Assembly: GCF_016429255.1 (NCBI RefSeq)
Contig: NZ_JAELUG010000012.1
Coordinates: forward strand, 1 to 64,000
Direction: 5' to 3'
Source: Rhizobium sp. ASV8
GTDB taxonomy: Bacteria > Pseudomonadota > Alphaproteobacteria > Rhizobiales > Rhizobiaceae
DNA length: 64,000 bases
The notes beneath the pieces were generated by a model. That model saw nothing but the letters and a program-made list of their open reading frames with translations, did not search any database and had not been told where the DNA came from. Of this stretch, positions 1 through 9,050 are shown one piece after another. Within the stretch, counting starts at the first letter, position 1. Every line of letters begins with the position of its first letter. A program made the position numbers and the translations under genes.

Positions 1-240
1 CAGGATGAGAACAGGCGTTTGAACCGAGGCTGCGCGCAACGCCGCCAGCATCCCGAGGCCATCGAGGGTGCCCGGCAACATGCGATCGAGTACGATCGCG
101 TCAAATGTGCCGGAAATCGCCTTGACCAGTCCATCCCGGCCGTCGAGCGACTGAGTAACGGTGCAGCCGTGATCCACAAGCGCCGCCTCGATTTCCGATG
201 CCGTCCCCACGTCGTCCTCGACCACGAGAATCTTCGACAC
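1..240 (-). CDS. Response regulator receiver domain, C-terminus cut by window edge
   Basis: The minus strand from 240 encodes a receiver domain; the first 80 codons are in the window and the rest lies beyond base 1. The start is taken as GTG at 240, because GGAGG sits four bases upstream and the protein then opens with SKILVVEDDV, the usual beta-1 strand and acidic pair (E8, D9, D10). D52 in the VLDRML segment is the expected phosphoacceptor. The output domain is not visible, so the DNA-binding family cannot be named, though an OmpR-type regulator is likely. It is divergent from a second response regulator starting at 376, and the two share a 135-base control region. Confidence 0.85.
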   Translation of the reverse strand, partial: MSKILVVEDDVGTASEIEAALVDHGCTVTQSLDGRDGLVKAISGTFDAIVLDRMLPGTLDGLGMLAALRAASVQTPVLIL

Positions 241-296
241 ATTTCCTCCAAGAACGCTGAGTAGTTTCTGCCTATTGTCTAGATAATCAATATTGA

Positions 297-330
297 ATGT
301 TCGTTCGCCTGAACATGAAATCAATTTCAT
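297..330. promoter_or_regulatory. Palindromes between divergent response regulator genes
   Basis: Two adjoining inverted repeats lie in the shared control region. ATGTTC (297-302) and GAACAT (311-316) are six-base arms with an eight-base spacer. ATGAAAT-CA-ATTTCAT (315-330) is a perfect sixteen-base palindrome. They are candidate operators for one or both flanking genes. OmpR-type regulators usually bind direct repeats, so another factor could use these sites. Confidence 0.4.
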
Positions 331-375
331 CTTTGGGAAGGCGTGGAACGAAGTGCAATCTTCAACGGGGATTGA

Positions 376-1047
376 ATGCGCCTACTGGTAGTTGAAGATG
401 ATGACCGAAGTGCGACCTATCTGAAGCGGGGGCTTTCCGAGTGCGGGCATGTCGTCGATCTCGCAGGTGATGGTGAACTCGGCCTCGCACTTGCAATGGA
501 GCTGATCTACGATGGCCTGATCGTGGACCGGCTGCTTCCCAAGCTCGATGGCGTGGAACTCGTGAGACGCCTTCGCGAGATGAAGGTCAACGTGCCCGTG
601 ATCATGATAAGCGCATTGGCCGGCACGAGGGATCGTGTGGAGGGGCTGCGCGCCGGCTGCGATGATTATCTGGCCAAGCCCTTCTTCTTTTCCGAGCTTC
701 TTGCCCGCATCGAGGCCATCACCAAGCACTTCATAAACGAGGGTCATGACAATATCCTGATGGTTGGCGATCTCTCTCTCGACATCCGGCGGCGGATTGC
801 GCGCAGGAACGAGCGCGTCATCGATCTGCAGTTCAGGGAGTTCCTGCTGCTGCAGGCCCTTATGCGCAACGCCGGCTCAGTCGTAACCCGCTCGATGATG
901 CTGGAGGCCGCCTGGGATTATGATTTCGATCCTCGCGGCAATATTGTCGACATGCATATCCATCGACTGCGCAAGAAGATCGACATGGGCGCAGCGACGA
1001 GCATGATCACCACGGTTCCCGGAGCCGGATATCTCATCAAGCCATAA
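376..1047 (+). CDS. OmpR/PhoB-family response regulator
   Basis: The 223-residue product has a receiver domain (about 1-115) and a winged-helix output domain (about 125-223). E7, D8 and D9 form the acidic pocket, D51 in IVDRLL is the expected phosphoacceptor, and the lysine in DDYLAKPF is the conserved one. The C-terminal half carries the winged-helix signature NIVDMHIHRLRKKID and ends in GAGYLI, typical of OmpR-type DNA-binding domains. No histidine kinase gene lies in the window, so it is an orphan here. The gene sits about 140 bases ahead of an efflux adaptor and pump on the same strand, and control of that pump is the simplest inference. Confidence 0.9.
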   Translation: MRLLVVEDDDRSATYLKRGLSECGHVVDLAGDGELGLALAMELIYDGLIVDRLLPKLDGVELVRRLREMKVNVPVIMISALAGTRDRVEGLRAGCDDYLAKPFFFSELLARIEAITKHFINEGHDNILMVGDLSLDIRRRIARRNERVIDLQFREFLLLQALMRNAGSVVTRSMMLEAAWDYDFDPRGNIVDMHIHRLRKKIDMGAATSMITTVPGAGYLIKP

Positions 1048-1184
1048 TCGGCGGGTTCGGCGAAACATAAAAAATTTTTCATCCTGGCGCGAATTGGCGG
1101 CCACTTGCGATCCTTCACATTCCAGGGAGTGCGTTGCGGGTTGCCGGCCTGTGCGCAATTGCAAGCGCGTTATGGAGCATTGTC

Positions 1185-2384
1185 GTGGATCGAGCCCCTT
1201 CAGGGTCAAGCAGTTCAGCTAAATCAATTTATCTTCTGGGGATATGTGCTCTGGCGGCAGCGGGTTCTGCTGCCGCCTATTTTTACTGGCCCGAGCCAGG
1301 TTTGAGTAAAACCAGAGCCTCGGCGGTCGAACGCGCTCCGGTCCCGGTGCAGACGGCAACGGCATCAATCAAGGACCTGCCGGTCGTGCGCAGCGGTCTC
1401 GGCATCGTGTCTCCCTTGACCGCGGTGGACGTAAAGGTCCGCGTTGATGGCCAGCTTCAGCACATCGCTTTCACCGAGGGACAGGATGTCAACGCCGGCG
1501 ACATTCTCGCAACGATCGATCCCCGCCCTTATGCGGCAGCCGTTGCGCAGGCGCAGGCGGATTACGACAAGGAACTGGCACAGCTTGCCCAAGCCAAGAT
1601 AGACGAGGCGCGGGCGCAGAGGCTGACGACCACGGGCAGCGGCACGACGCAGGCAGCTCAGACGGCGGCAGCACAGGTCCAGGTCATGGATGCGACGGCT
1701 GCATCGGGAAAAGCGGCACTCGACACCGCGAAACTCAATTTGGAATTCGCAACCATCACGGCTCCGATCAGCGGCAGGGTGGGCCTGCGCCAACAGCAGC
1801 AAGGCAGCATACTGCGCGCAACCGATGCGACGGGAGTGGTGACCGTCACACAGATGCGGCCCATCGCGCTTGAATTCACGCTGACGCAGGATGATCTTCC
1901 CGATCTGATCGCAGGGCAGGCGAAGGGCCAATTGAACGTTTCGGCCTATAGCCGCGACGACGCCAAGCATCTTGCCGACGGAAAACTGAGCGCGATCGAC
2001 AGCCAGGTCGATTCATCGACAGGGATGGTGAAGTTGAAGGCGGTTTTTGCAAATGACGACCTTACGCTTTGGCCAGGAGAATTGGTGACCGCGAACATTA
2101 CATTGCGCACAGATCCGAATTCGACGGTTGTTCCGTCCTCGGCAATACAGAACGGACAGACGGGCGCCTATGTCTTCCTCGTCAGGCCGGGCAATAAGGT
2201 CATCACATCCTCGGTCACCACCGGTAGCGCCTATGCGGGCCTGACCGCAGTCACGCAAGGTGTCTCCAGCGGTGAGACCGTTGTGACCTCCGGCCAATCC
2301 CGGCTTGTCGACGGAACCGTCATTGCCACGCAAGGTGCTGACGGCAAGAAACTGGCGGCCGCCGGCGAGGAGGCAGCGCAATGA
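1185..2384 (+). CDS. RND efflux periplasmic adaptor (membrane fusion protein)
   Basis: This is a HlyD/AcrA-type adaptor linking an inner-membrane RND pump to an outer-membrane channel. The start is placed at GTG 1185 because GGAG (1174-1177) precedes it by seven bases; a TTG at 1134 would add 17 residues without a clear ribosome site. The 399-residue product has an N-terminal membrane anchor (about 16-36), a biotinyl-lipoyl-like domain around VRVDGQLQHIAFTEGQDV, a coiled-coil hairpin rich in Ala and Gln, and a beta-barrel after TITAPISGRVGLR. It has the size and pattern of MdtA-type adaptors. Its last codons overlap the pump gene in an ATGA junction, so the two are translationally coupled. 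Confidence 0.9.
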   Translation: MDRAPSGSSSSAKSIYLLGICALAAAGSAAAYFYWPEPGLSKTRASAVERAPVPVQTATASIKDLPVVRSGLGIVSPLTAVDVKVRVDGQLQHIAFTEGQDVNAGDILATIDPRPYAAAVAQAQADYDKELAQLAQAKIDEARAQRLTTTGSGTTQAAQTAAAQVQVMDATAASGKAALDTAKLNLEFATITAPISGRVGLRQQQQGSILRATDATGVVTVTQMRPIALEFTLTQDDLPDLIAGQAKGQLNVSAYSRDDAKHLADGKLSAIDSQVDSSTGMVKLKAVFANDDLTLWPGELVTANITLRTDPNSTVVPSSAIQNGQTGAYVFLVRPGNKVITSSVTTGSAYAGLTAVTQGVSSGETVVTSGQSRLVDGTVIATQGADGKKLAAAGEEAAQ

Positions 2385-5300
2385 ATCTCTCGGAGATTTT
2401 CATCCAGCGCCGGGTCGGAACCTCTCTGCTGGCTGCAGGACTTCTCATTGTCGGCTCCATTGCCTATGGCCTGCTTCCGATCGCATCACTGCCGCAGGTC
2501 GACTTTCCCACGATCCAGATCTCAAGCTCCTTTCCCGGTGCGAGCGCTGAGACTATGGCAACATCGGTTGCGACTCCTCTCGAAAACCAGCTCTCGACCA
2601 TCTCGGGCGTGTCGCAGATGACGTCGACGAGCTCGTCAGGGCGAACGTCGATCACATTGCAATTCGATCTCACCAGGGACATCAATGCCGCCGCTCAGGA
2701 TGTTCAGGCCGCCATCAGCGCCGCCAGCGGTCAATTGCCCAAGGATCTCCCGGCCGCTCCCGATTTCCACAAGAGCAATCCGGCGGAGGCGACGATCCTG
2801 ACCCTGGCGCTTACCTCCGATCGGATTCCGACCACCGAACTCGATCATTATGCGGAAGACATCATCGCGCAGCAGGTGTCCCAGATGAACGGCGTAGGGC
2901 TCGTCGACTATCACGGACCTCAGCGGCCGGCGATCAGAATTCAGCTGGACCCGGACAAGATTGCCGCGCGCGGTCTGACGCTGGAAGATATTCGCAGCAC
3001 GGTCGGTGCCCAAACGGTCAATCAACCCAAGGGACAGCTCGCCGGCAACGGACGCACCACCGTTCTCGATGCGACCGACCAGATCATGGACGTTCCGGCC
3101 TTCCGCTCGATGGTCATCGCCTACAAGAACGGTTCCCCCATTCATGCGGAAGACCTCGGTACCGTCATATCGGCGCCGGAAGACGTCAATCAGGCCGCCT
3201 GGCTTCAGGACAATCGTTCGGTCATGCTGGACGTGCACAAGATGGCCGGCTCGAACGTGCTCGACACAATTGATGGTATCAAGGCGACGCTACCGCAAAT
3301 GGAGGCGGGACTGCCTGCTGGGATCAAGCTGTCGGTCGTCGCCGACAGGTCGGGGATGATCCGATCCTCGGTCAATGACGTGAAGATCACCATCCTCATT
3401 ACTATCGGCCTGGTCGTCTTGGTGATCTTCAGCTTCTTGCGGAACCTTTGGGCGACGATCATTCCGGCTGCGACCATTCCGCTGTCGCTGATCGGCACAT
3501 TCGCCATCATGTATATCGCCGGCTATAGCCTCGACAATCTCTCGCTCATGGGCCTGACCATCGCTGTCGGATTTGTCGTCGATGATGCTATCGTTGTCAT
3601 CGAGAACGTGATGCGTCACGTTGAGGAGGGCAAGCCAACCCTCGAAGCCGCTGTCGAAGGGTCGCGAGAGGTGGGCTTCACCATCGTTTCCATGACCGTC
3701 TCGCTGGTTGCCGTTTTCATTCCGATTCTGCTGATGAGCGGGATCGTCGGCCGGCTCTTTCGTGAATTTGCGGTGACGATCAGCGTGGCAATCATGATAT
3801 CGGGGCTGGTCTCACTGACAGTCACACCGATGATGTGCGCCTGGTTGATCAAGCATGATCACGACAGGCCGCGTGGTGCGGTTTTCCGCTGGTCGGAGGC
3901 GTTTTTCGAGACCTGCACGGCGGGATACGGAAGGATGCTCGATGTTGTCCTTCGCAACCGCTTCGCCATTCTTGTCGTTGCAATTGCCACGATGGCGGTA
4001 ACCGGCTGGCTCTACGTTTCCATACAGAAAGGCTTTATCCCGCAACAGGATACCGGATGGGTTCAAGGGCAGGCGCAGGCTGCGACCGACATTTCCTTTG
4101 CAGACATGTCGACCAAGATGCAGGCACTTGCGCATATCGTCATGGACGATCAGGCCGTCGACAACGTCGCCTATTGGATCAACCCAAGTCCGTCGGCCAG
4201 CGTCGGTCAGCTTCAGATCAATCTGAAACCTATCGGGACGCGAAGCCCGGCGTCGGCCGTGCTGGCGCGTCTGAGAACGGCGACAGCTGGCATGGAGGGG
4301 TTGACGGTCGGCCTGCAGATTCGCCAGGACGTCCAGATTGGAGGACGGTCTTCCGCGTCGCAATATCAATATACCCTCCAGGATCCCGATACGGCCGAGC
4401 TCGACAAATGGGCTGGGAACATGACCAAGGTTCTGAAGGGCCTCCCAGAGCTGCAGGATGTGATTTCCGACAAGCAGAAGGCTGCAACCAGCCTCACGCT
4501 CCATATCGATCGCTCGACGGCATCCCGGCTGGGGGTGAGTGTTTCGCAAATCGACCAGACACTTTACGATGCCTTCGGGCAGCGGCAGATCGCGACGATG
4601 TACACGCAGGTCAGCCAATATCACGTGGTCATGGAACTCGCGCCACAGTTTGCCCTGTCGTCCGAGGCGTTGTCGCACCTCTATGTCAAGTCCTCGACCA
4701 CCGGCAAGCTTATTCCGCTCAGCATGCTTGGATCGTTGAAGACCGGTGTCTTGCCGGTATCCATAAACCATCAGGGATCCATTCCGGCGACGACGATCTC
4801 CTTTAATCTGAGACCGGGCAGTGCCCTTAGCGACGCTGTCACCGCCATCAAGGCGGCGGAGACCAGCGCAGGCATGCCGGCCACTGTCATTGGAACCTTC
4901 CAGGGAACGGCGCAGGCGTTCCAGGACTCGCTGAAGACCCAGCCATGGCTCATTCTCGCCGCTATCGTTGCTGTCTATATCGTGCTTGGGGTTCTCTATG
5001 AGAGTGCCGTTCATCCCTTGACGATTATCTCGACATTGCCATCCGCAGGACTTGGAGCATTGTTGGCGCTCAAACTGGCCAATCTGGACCTGTCAATCAT
5101 GGGGATGATCGGCATTATTCTGTTGATCGGCATCGTCAAGAAGAACGCGATCATGATGATTGATTTTGCGCTCGTCGCTGAACGCACCCAGAAGCTTGCG
5201 CCATATGACGCCATACGCCAGGCTTGCATGCTGCGTTTCCGGCCCATCATGATGACGACGCTTGCCGCGCTGTTCGGAGCGGTGCCGTTGGCACTGGGAA

Positions 5301-5476
5301 CCGGGCCAGGATCCGAATTGCGCGTTCCACTCGGCATCGCAATCGTTGGCGGTCTGATCGTCTCCCAGGCGCTGACATTGTTTACCACACCGGTCATCTA
5401 TCTGGCATTCGACAGCTTGCGGGGGAGCGCCGCAAGGCGGCCGTCGCGTCTGCAGGCGGCGACTGGTTCAAGCTGA
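2381..5476 (+). CDS. RND multidrug efflux pump, MdtB/MdtC/AcrB family
   Basis: The 1031-residue product is a full-length hydrophobe/amphiphile efflux (HAE1) transporter, the proton-driven inner-membrane part of a tripartite pump. The proton-relay motif VVDDAIVVIEN in TM4 is intact, with D401 and D402 at the positions of AcrB D407/D408. The first half has a periplasmic porter domain after TM1, and the second half repeats the plan with the TM10-11 region around IVKKNAIMMIDFA. The N-terminus (LPIASLPQVDFPTIQ) resembles the MdtB/MdtC branch. No outer-membrane TolC-type gene is adjacent, so the channel must come from elsewhere. Substrates cannot be read from sequence. Confidence 0.93.
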   Translation: MNLSEIFIQRRVGTSLLAAGLLIVGSIAYGLLPIASLPQVDFPTIQISSSFPGASAETMATSVATPLENQLSTISGVSQMTSTSSSGRTSITLQFDLTRDINAAAQDVQAAISAASGQLPKDLPAAPDFHKSNPAEATILTLALTSDRIPTTELDHYAEDIIAQQVSQMNGVGLVDYHGPQRPAIRIQLDPDKIAARGLTLEDIRSTVGAQTVNQPKGQLAGNGRTTVLDATDQIMDVPAFRSMVIAYKNGSPIHAEDLGTVISAPEDVNQAAWLQDNRSVMLDVHKMAGSNVLDTIDGIKATLPQMEAGLPAGIKLSVVADRSGMIRSSVNDVKITILITIGLVVLVIFSFLRNLWATIIPAATIPLSLIGTFAIMYIAGYSLDNLSLMGLTIAVGFVVDDAIVVIENVMRHVEEGKPTLEAAVEGSREVGFTIVSMTVSLVAVFIPILLMSGIVGRLFREFAVTISVAIMISGLVSLTVTPMMCAWLIKHDHDRPRGAVFRWSEAFFETCTAGYGRMLDVVLRNRFAILVVAIATMAVTGWLYVSIQKGFIPQQDTGWVQGQAQAATDISFADMSTKMQALAHIVMDDQAVDNVAYWINPSPSASVGQLQINLKPIGTRSPASAVLARLRTATAGMEGLTVGLQIRQDVQIGGRSSASQYQYTLQDPDTAELDKWAGNMTKVLKGLPELQDVISDKQKAATSLTLHIDRSTASRLGVSVSQIDQTLYDAFGQRQIATMYTQVSQYHVVMELAPQFALSSEALSHLYVKSSTTGKLIPLSMLGSLKTGVLPVSINHQGSIPATTISFNLRPGSALSDAVTAIKAAETSAGMPATVIGTFQGTAQAFQDSLKTQPWLILAAIVAVYIVLGVLYESAVHPLTIISTLPSAGLGALLALKLANLDLSIMGMIGIILLIGIVKKNAIMMIDFALVAERTQKLAPYDAIRQACMLRFRPIMMTTLAALFGAVPLALGTGPGSELRVPLGIAIVGGLIVSQALTLFTTPVIYLAFDSLRGSAARRPSRLQAATGSS

Positions 5477-5614
5477 TGATGGCGTCATACTAGCCTGGTT
5501 GTGGCAATCCGAGCCTTCGAGGCCGCGGGCATGGCGGCAGCCTGCTTGCCGAAACGAGGCCGCGCATGCGCGTCTAATTGCGAAGTCCTCGGGCTCACTC
5601 CAAAGAACGGCACC

Positions 5615-6511
5615 CTATCCGCCAATCGCGGGATGCCCGGTAATGTAGTCCCAAAGACTGGTGGCGACGGGTCCATGCGGTCGGTCGCGGCGGCGGGCGG
5701 CGACGAGCGCGATATCCGTGCCTGGGAAATGTTGTCCAGCGATGGAGAGCAGTCGCCCTTCGCGCAGCTCCTCTTCGATCATGAAGTGGGGCAAGTGTCC
5801 CCAGCCCATGCCGCGAAGGACGATCTCCTTCTTCATCGCGTGATCGGCGACCGTGCATTGCGGTGCGCCTTCCACCACGTAGAAATTGGTTTTCGGAGTA
5901 TCCTTTGCCGTGTCGCGAATGATGCACTGTGTCAGCCCGCGCATCTGTTCGGGGGTAATCAGGGGGGAGGGCGCAAACGGCAGAAAATTCGGGGCGACGA
6001 CCGGTACGAAGGAAATCGTGCCGAGATCGATCCATTCGAAGCGTGGGTCGGACTTGTCGATCCAATGGAGGATCAGATCGGCCTCATCGAGGAGGAGCCG
6101 CTCGGCTGGACCGCCAATCGTCTCGAAATGCAGATCGAGCCGCGTGTTCGGGTAGCGAGCAAAGAAGCCGCCCAGCAATTGCAGCCCGCCATGCAGTGGA
6201 CATGTGTCGCCGAGAATGACACGCAGATGTGTTTCTTCGCCCATCGAGAGCTGGTGCGCATGCAGCCGCAAGACCTCCATTTCACCAAGCAGGGCCTGCG
6301 CCTTGCGATGAAAGGAGCGACCCGCCTCGGTGAGGCCGACCCGGTAGCCGCTGCGATCGAGGAGTGCCACCCCTAGGGTTGCCTCGAGCTTGGCGATCGC
6401 TGCAAAGACGGCTGTATGCGACCGGTTCAGCGCCAAGGCCGCGGCCTGGAAACCGCCTTCGCGGGCCACCGCATCGAGACACTGGATTTCCTGGAGCGTG
6501 AAGGGCTGCAT
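5615..6511 (-). CDS. LysR-family transcriptional regulator
   Basis: The 298-residue protein has the LysR helix-turn-helix at about 5-62 (GGFQAAALALNRSHTAVFAA) and a type 2 periplasmic-binding-like effector domain from about 90. It is transcribed divergently from the PcaD-like hydrolase at 6665 across 153 bases, the classic arrangement for a LysR regulator and its target. In rhizobia PcaQ controls pcaDCHGB from just such a position, but the other pca genes are absent here, so this is more likely a paralogue controlling only the neighbouring hydrolase. No good ribosome site is evident before the ATG. Confidence 0.88.
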   Translation of the reverse strand: MQPFTLQEIQCLDAVAREGGFQAAALALNRSHTAVFAAIAKLEATLGVALLDRSGYRVGLTEAGRSFHRKAQALLGEMEVLRLHAHQLSMGEETHLRVILGDTCPLHGGLQLLGGFFARYPNTRLDLHFETIGGPAERLLLDEADLILHWIDKSDPRFEWIDLGTISFVPVVAPNFLPFAPSPLITPEQMRGLTQCIIRDTAKDTPKTNFYVVEGAPQCTVADHAMKKEIVLRGMGWGHLPHFMIEEELREGRLLSIAGQHFPGTDIALVAARRRDRPHGPVATSLWDYITGHPAIGG

Positions 6512-6664
6512 TGTGCGTTCTAATTACAATGTTCTTCGAATCTTTGCAATTTTTTTTGAAGTAGCACCGAACTAGCTTCGCACTGTCTTCGATAAACGCG
6601 CCCGTTTCACCAGAGCTTCTGGCCAGCAAACGGAAAGCGCCAACAGCAAGTGAAGGTGCATATT

Positions 6665-7513
6665 ATGACGAACAGTTCCACCCAGCCCGCCACGGTCAAC
6701 GATGAAGAAGCGGCCGCTCTGTCGTTCTTCACCACAGGCGATGGCGTCAGGATTGCTTACAGGATCGATGGCCCGGAAAACCGGCCGGCACTTATCCTTT
6801 CGAACTCCATTGCCACCAACTTGCACATGTGGGATCTCCAGATCCCGACATTGGCCACGCATTTTCGGGTTATACGCTATGATTTCCGCGGCCACGGCGG
6901 CTCCGATGTTCCGGCCGGTGCCTACTCCGACGGGCGGCTTGGCCGCGACGTGCTGGAATTGATGGACTGGCTCGGGATCGAGCGGGCGCATTTCCTCGGC
7001 CTGTCCCTGGGTGGCTGGGTCGGCCAATGGCTTGCCATTCATGCGCCTGAACGCATCGACCGTCTCATCCTGAGCAACACGTCGTCCTATCTCGGCCCGG
7101 CCGAGAATTTCGACCGGTCGATAGCGGCAACGCTGGCTGCGTCGGACATGAAGGAAACTGCCGAGACTTTTCTCGGCAACTGGTTCCCGAAGCCGATGAT
7201 CGTGGCGAACGGATCCATCGTTCGGCAGTTCCGAGACGTCCTGCTGAAGACATCGCGCCAGGGCCTTGCAGGCCTGTTTGCCGCCGTGCGTGACGCAGAT
7301 ATGCGGCGCACAAGCGCGCTTATCCAAAGCCCGACGCTGGTAATCGCCGGGGAGTTCGACACCGTGACCTCTCATGCGATGGGTGAAGCGATCGCCAACA
7401 CCATCCCCGGGGCGAAACTGAAAACCTTTCCGTCCGTGCACTTCTCCAATATCGAGTTTGCGCAAGCATTCGCCGAAGAAGTCGTCGCGTTTCTAGATTC
7501 GCAATTGGCTTAG
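6665..7513 (+). CDS. Alpha/beta hydrolase, 3-oxoadipate enol-lactonase-like
   Basis: The 282-residue product is an alpha/beta-hydrolase fold enzyme of the PcaD type, which opens enol-lactones in the beta-ketoadipate pathway. The nucleophile elbow is GLSLGGW, the oxyanion region begins NSIATNLHMW, the FRGHGGSD segment is typical of PcaD-like proteins, and the closing histidine is in FPSVHFSN. The chosen ATG follows AAGG (6653-6656) by eight bases; a GTG at 6650 would add five residues. Because pcaC, pcaH, pcaG and pcaB are missing, the substrate may be another lactone or ester. Control by the divergent LysR protein is likely. Confidence 0.85.
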   Translation: MTNSSTQPATVNDEEAAALSFFTTGDGVRIAYRIDGPENRPALILSNSIATNLHMWDLQIPTLATHFRVIRYDFRGHGGSDVPAGAYSDGRLGRDVLELMDWLGIERAHFLGLSLGGWVGQWLAIHAPERIDRLILSNTSSYLGPAENFDRSIAATLAASDMKETAETFLGNWFPKPMIVANGSIVRQFRDVLLKTSRQGLAGLFAAVRDADMRRTSALIQSPTLVIAGEFDTVTSHAMGEAIANTIPGAKLKTFPSVHFSNIEFAQAFAEEVVAFLDSQLA

Positions 7514-7959
7514 TGTTCCATCGGAGATCTCATTGAAGCATGGAAAGCGCCGTAGGCTGAACGTATTTCAGGCGGCGCTTGCCTCGAATAGCTCTTTGAG
7601 GGCTCGCGCTGAGTGGAAACCGAAGCGCTCATGCGCTTGTACATCATATGAACTCTCAATGCCGGCCAACATGCGTTCAGCCATCCGGAAGGACGTGAGG
7701 CCAAGTATCGACAGGACTGCCACAGGGTGGCGATGGTCCTGCCGATGCGATTGCCGAGATACAGGCGTTTTTAGAATGCGGATTGGCTTAAACCCAGGTC
7801 CTGCGCCCGTCTGCGTCCGATTTTCTCCGTCGCTGGCAGCAATCGGTGCCTGATAGGTTTTGCTGCTGCTGAATGCGATTTGCTCCGGGCTTTCTTTACT
7901 GACTCTGTCGCTTGACGCGAGAGAGTCAGATTTATATAAAGATATAAGCAATCCTTTAT
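7514..7959. other. Intergenic stretch without a supported gene
   Basis: These 446 bases hold no frame I can defend. A minus-strand open frame of about 136 codons (7568-7978) has no recognisable fold and would overlap the start of the LysE gene. The 3' part just before 7960 is AT-rich (TTTATATAAAGATATAAGC) and is the probable promoter region of that gene. Confidence 0.5.
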
Positions 7960-8580
7960 GTGGAAAATATCGTGACAATTGACCTCGTGAACTTGTCTCT
8001 CTTTTCGCTTGCCGCGGTGCTTCTGCTGGGGTCGCCAGGTCCTGCCATTGCGGCGCTTATTGCCGTCGGCAAGGACCAGGGATTTCTTCAGGGGTTGCGA
8101 TTTTACGGCGGCCTGCAGATTGGCCTTGCAGTTGCCGCAGGTGCCAGCGCCGCCGGCCTCTTTTCGCTATTCGCCGCAATTCCGGGCGCTACAAAAGCGA
8201 TGATGTTCATCGCAACGATCTATCTGCTTTATCTCTCCTACAAGATCGCCTTTGCGCCGGTTGGCGGGAGCGAGGCGGGGTCTCGACCGAACTTCGCCTC
8301 GACAGTGGCCGGCGGTGCGTTCCTTGGTGTCACGAACCCAAAGGCATATATCGCCTTTGCGTCGCTGATGGCGTCTTACTCGATCGTCCGGCTCGACGCG
8401 GTTGCGGACATGTCGATCAAATGGATCCTCTGCGTTGTCGTCATGGTCGTTGTCGACCTTGCATGGCTGTGGGCCGGCGTCGTCCTTGGTAGAGTTAACC
8501 TCAAGCCGACGATCGAGAGGGCAATCAATGTCCTCATGGGCAGCACGATCCTTGCGACTGCGTTGATGGCCTTTCTCTAG
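7960..8580 (+). CDS. LysE/RhtB-family exporter
   Basis: The 206-residue product is an integral membrane exporter of the LysE/RhtB family, which removes amino acids or their derivatives from the cytoplasm. The family signature LLGSPGPAIAALIAVGKDQG is in the first membrane segment and loop, and five to six hydrophobic segments follow. The start could be GTG 7960 or GTG 7972; neither has a clear ribosome site, and the four extra residues do not change the topology. No regulator is adjacent, and the substrate is unknown. Confidence 0.87.
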   Translation: MENIVTIDLVNLSLFSLAAVLLLGSPGPAIAALIAVGKDQGFLQGLRFYGGLQIGLAVAAGASAAGLFSLFAAIPGATKAMMFIATIYLLYLSYKIAFAPVGGSEAGSRPNFASTVAGGAFLGVTNPKAYIAFASLMASYSIVRLDAVADMSIKWILCVVVMVVVDLAWLWAGVVLGRVNLKPTIERAINVLMGSTILATALMAFL

Positions 8581-9050
8581 GCGGCGGGAAAATGCCGCGC
8601 CCGCCAAGTCGTGGCAGATGTTCCCGGCTCGGATGGATCACGGATAGTGTATTACCCTCAAGTGGCCCGCCACGGGATTTTCATCCAATGGCGATCAGAG
8701 TGCGTGCTGGGCTTGAACCGCTGCAGGTTTCTGGACCATCACGAATACTCGAACCAAGGGCTGTCAAGCGCGAGAGCTCAGATCAAGATCACTATCTATC
8801 ACGTCGGAAACAGTCGCCGCTGGCAAGTATTGTCGTCCCAACTCAAAGCAGCGCGGCAAATCAATAAGAACCTCTTTTACATCGGCAAAGCTGTTTTACC
8901 GCAATTTAACCTTCATGGACGAGTTTCAAGCGCGCAATTGCATGTGAGCCGCCTTCCAGAAAAGGCAAGGCTCGAACGTTTCAATTAAAAGTCTGCCGGC
9001 CGGGCGTTCTGCGTCACGCCGATATGATTGTTCCGGGGGGAACACCGTTC
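8581..9050. other. Intergenic stretch upstream of chemoreceptor gene
   Basis: These 470 bases contain no supported gene. An open frame of about 125 codons (8611-8988) lacks a ribosome site and any recognisable domain. The last 200 bases are less GC-rich and probably contain the promoter of the chemoreceptor. Confidence 0.5.

Noticed and set aside
3812..5014. Open frame of 400 codons antisense to the RND pump gene
   Set aside because: The pump frame is full length with conserved motifs; the antisense frame shows no domain.
5615..7513. Identification as the pcaQ-pcaD pair of the protocatechuate operon
   Set aside because: The arrangement fits, but pcaC, pcaH, pcaG and pcaB do not follow, so the specific gene names are not justified.
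7568..7978. Minus-strand frame of 136 codons between the PcaD-like and LysE genes
   Set aside because: It overlaps the LysE start and matches no family I know; a remnant cannot be excluded but is not supported.
8611..8988. Possible 125-codon gene before the chemoreceptor
   Set aside because: No ribosome site, no domain and atypical composition; probably a chance frame.
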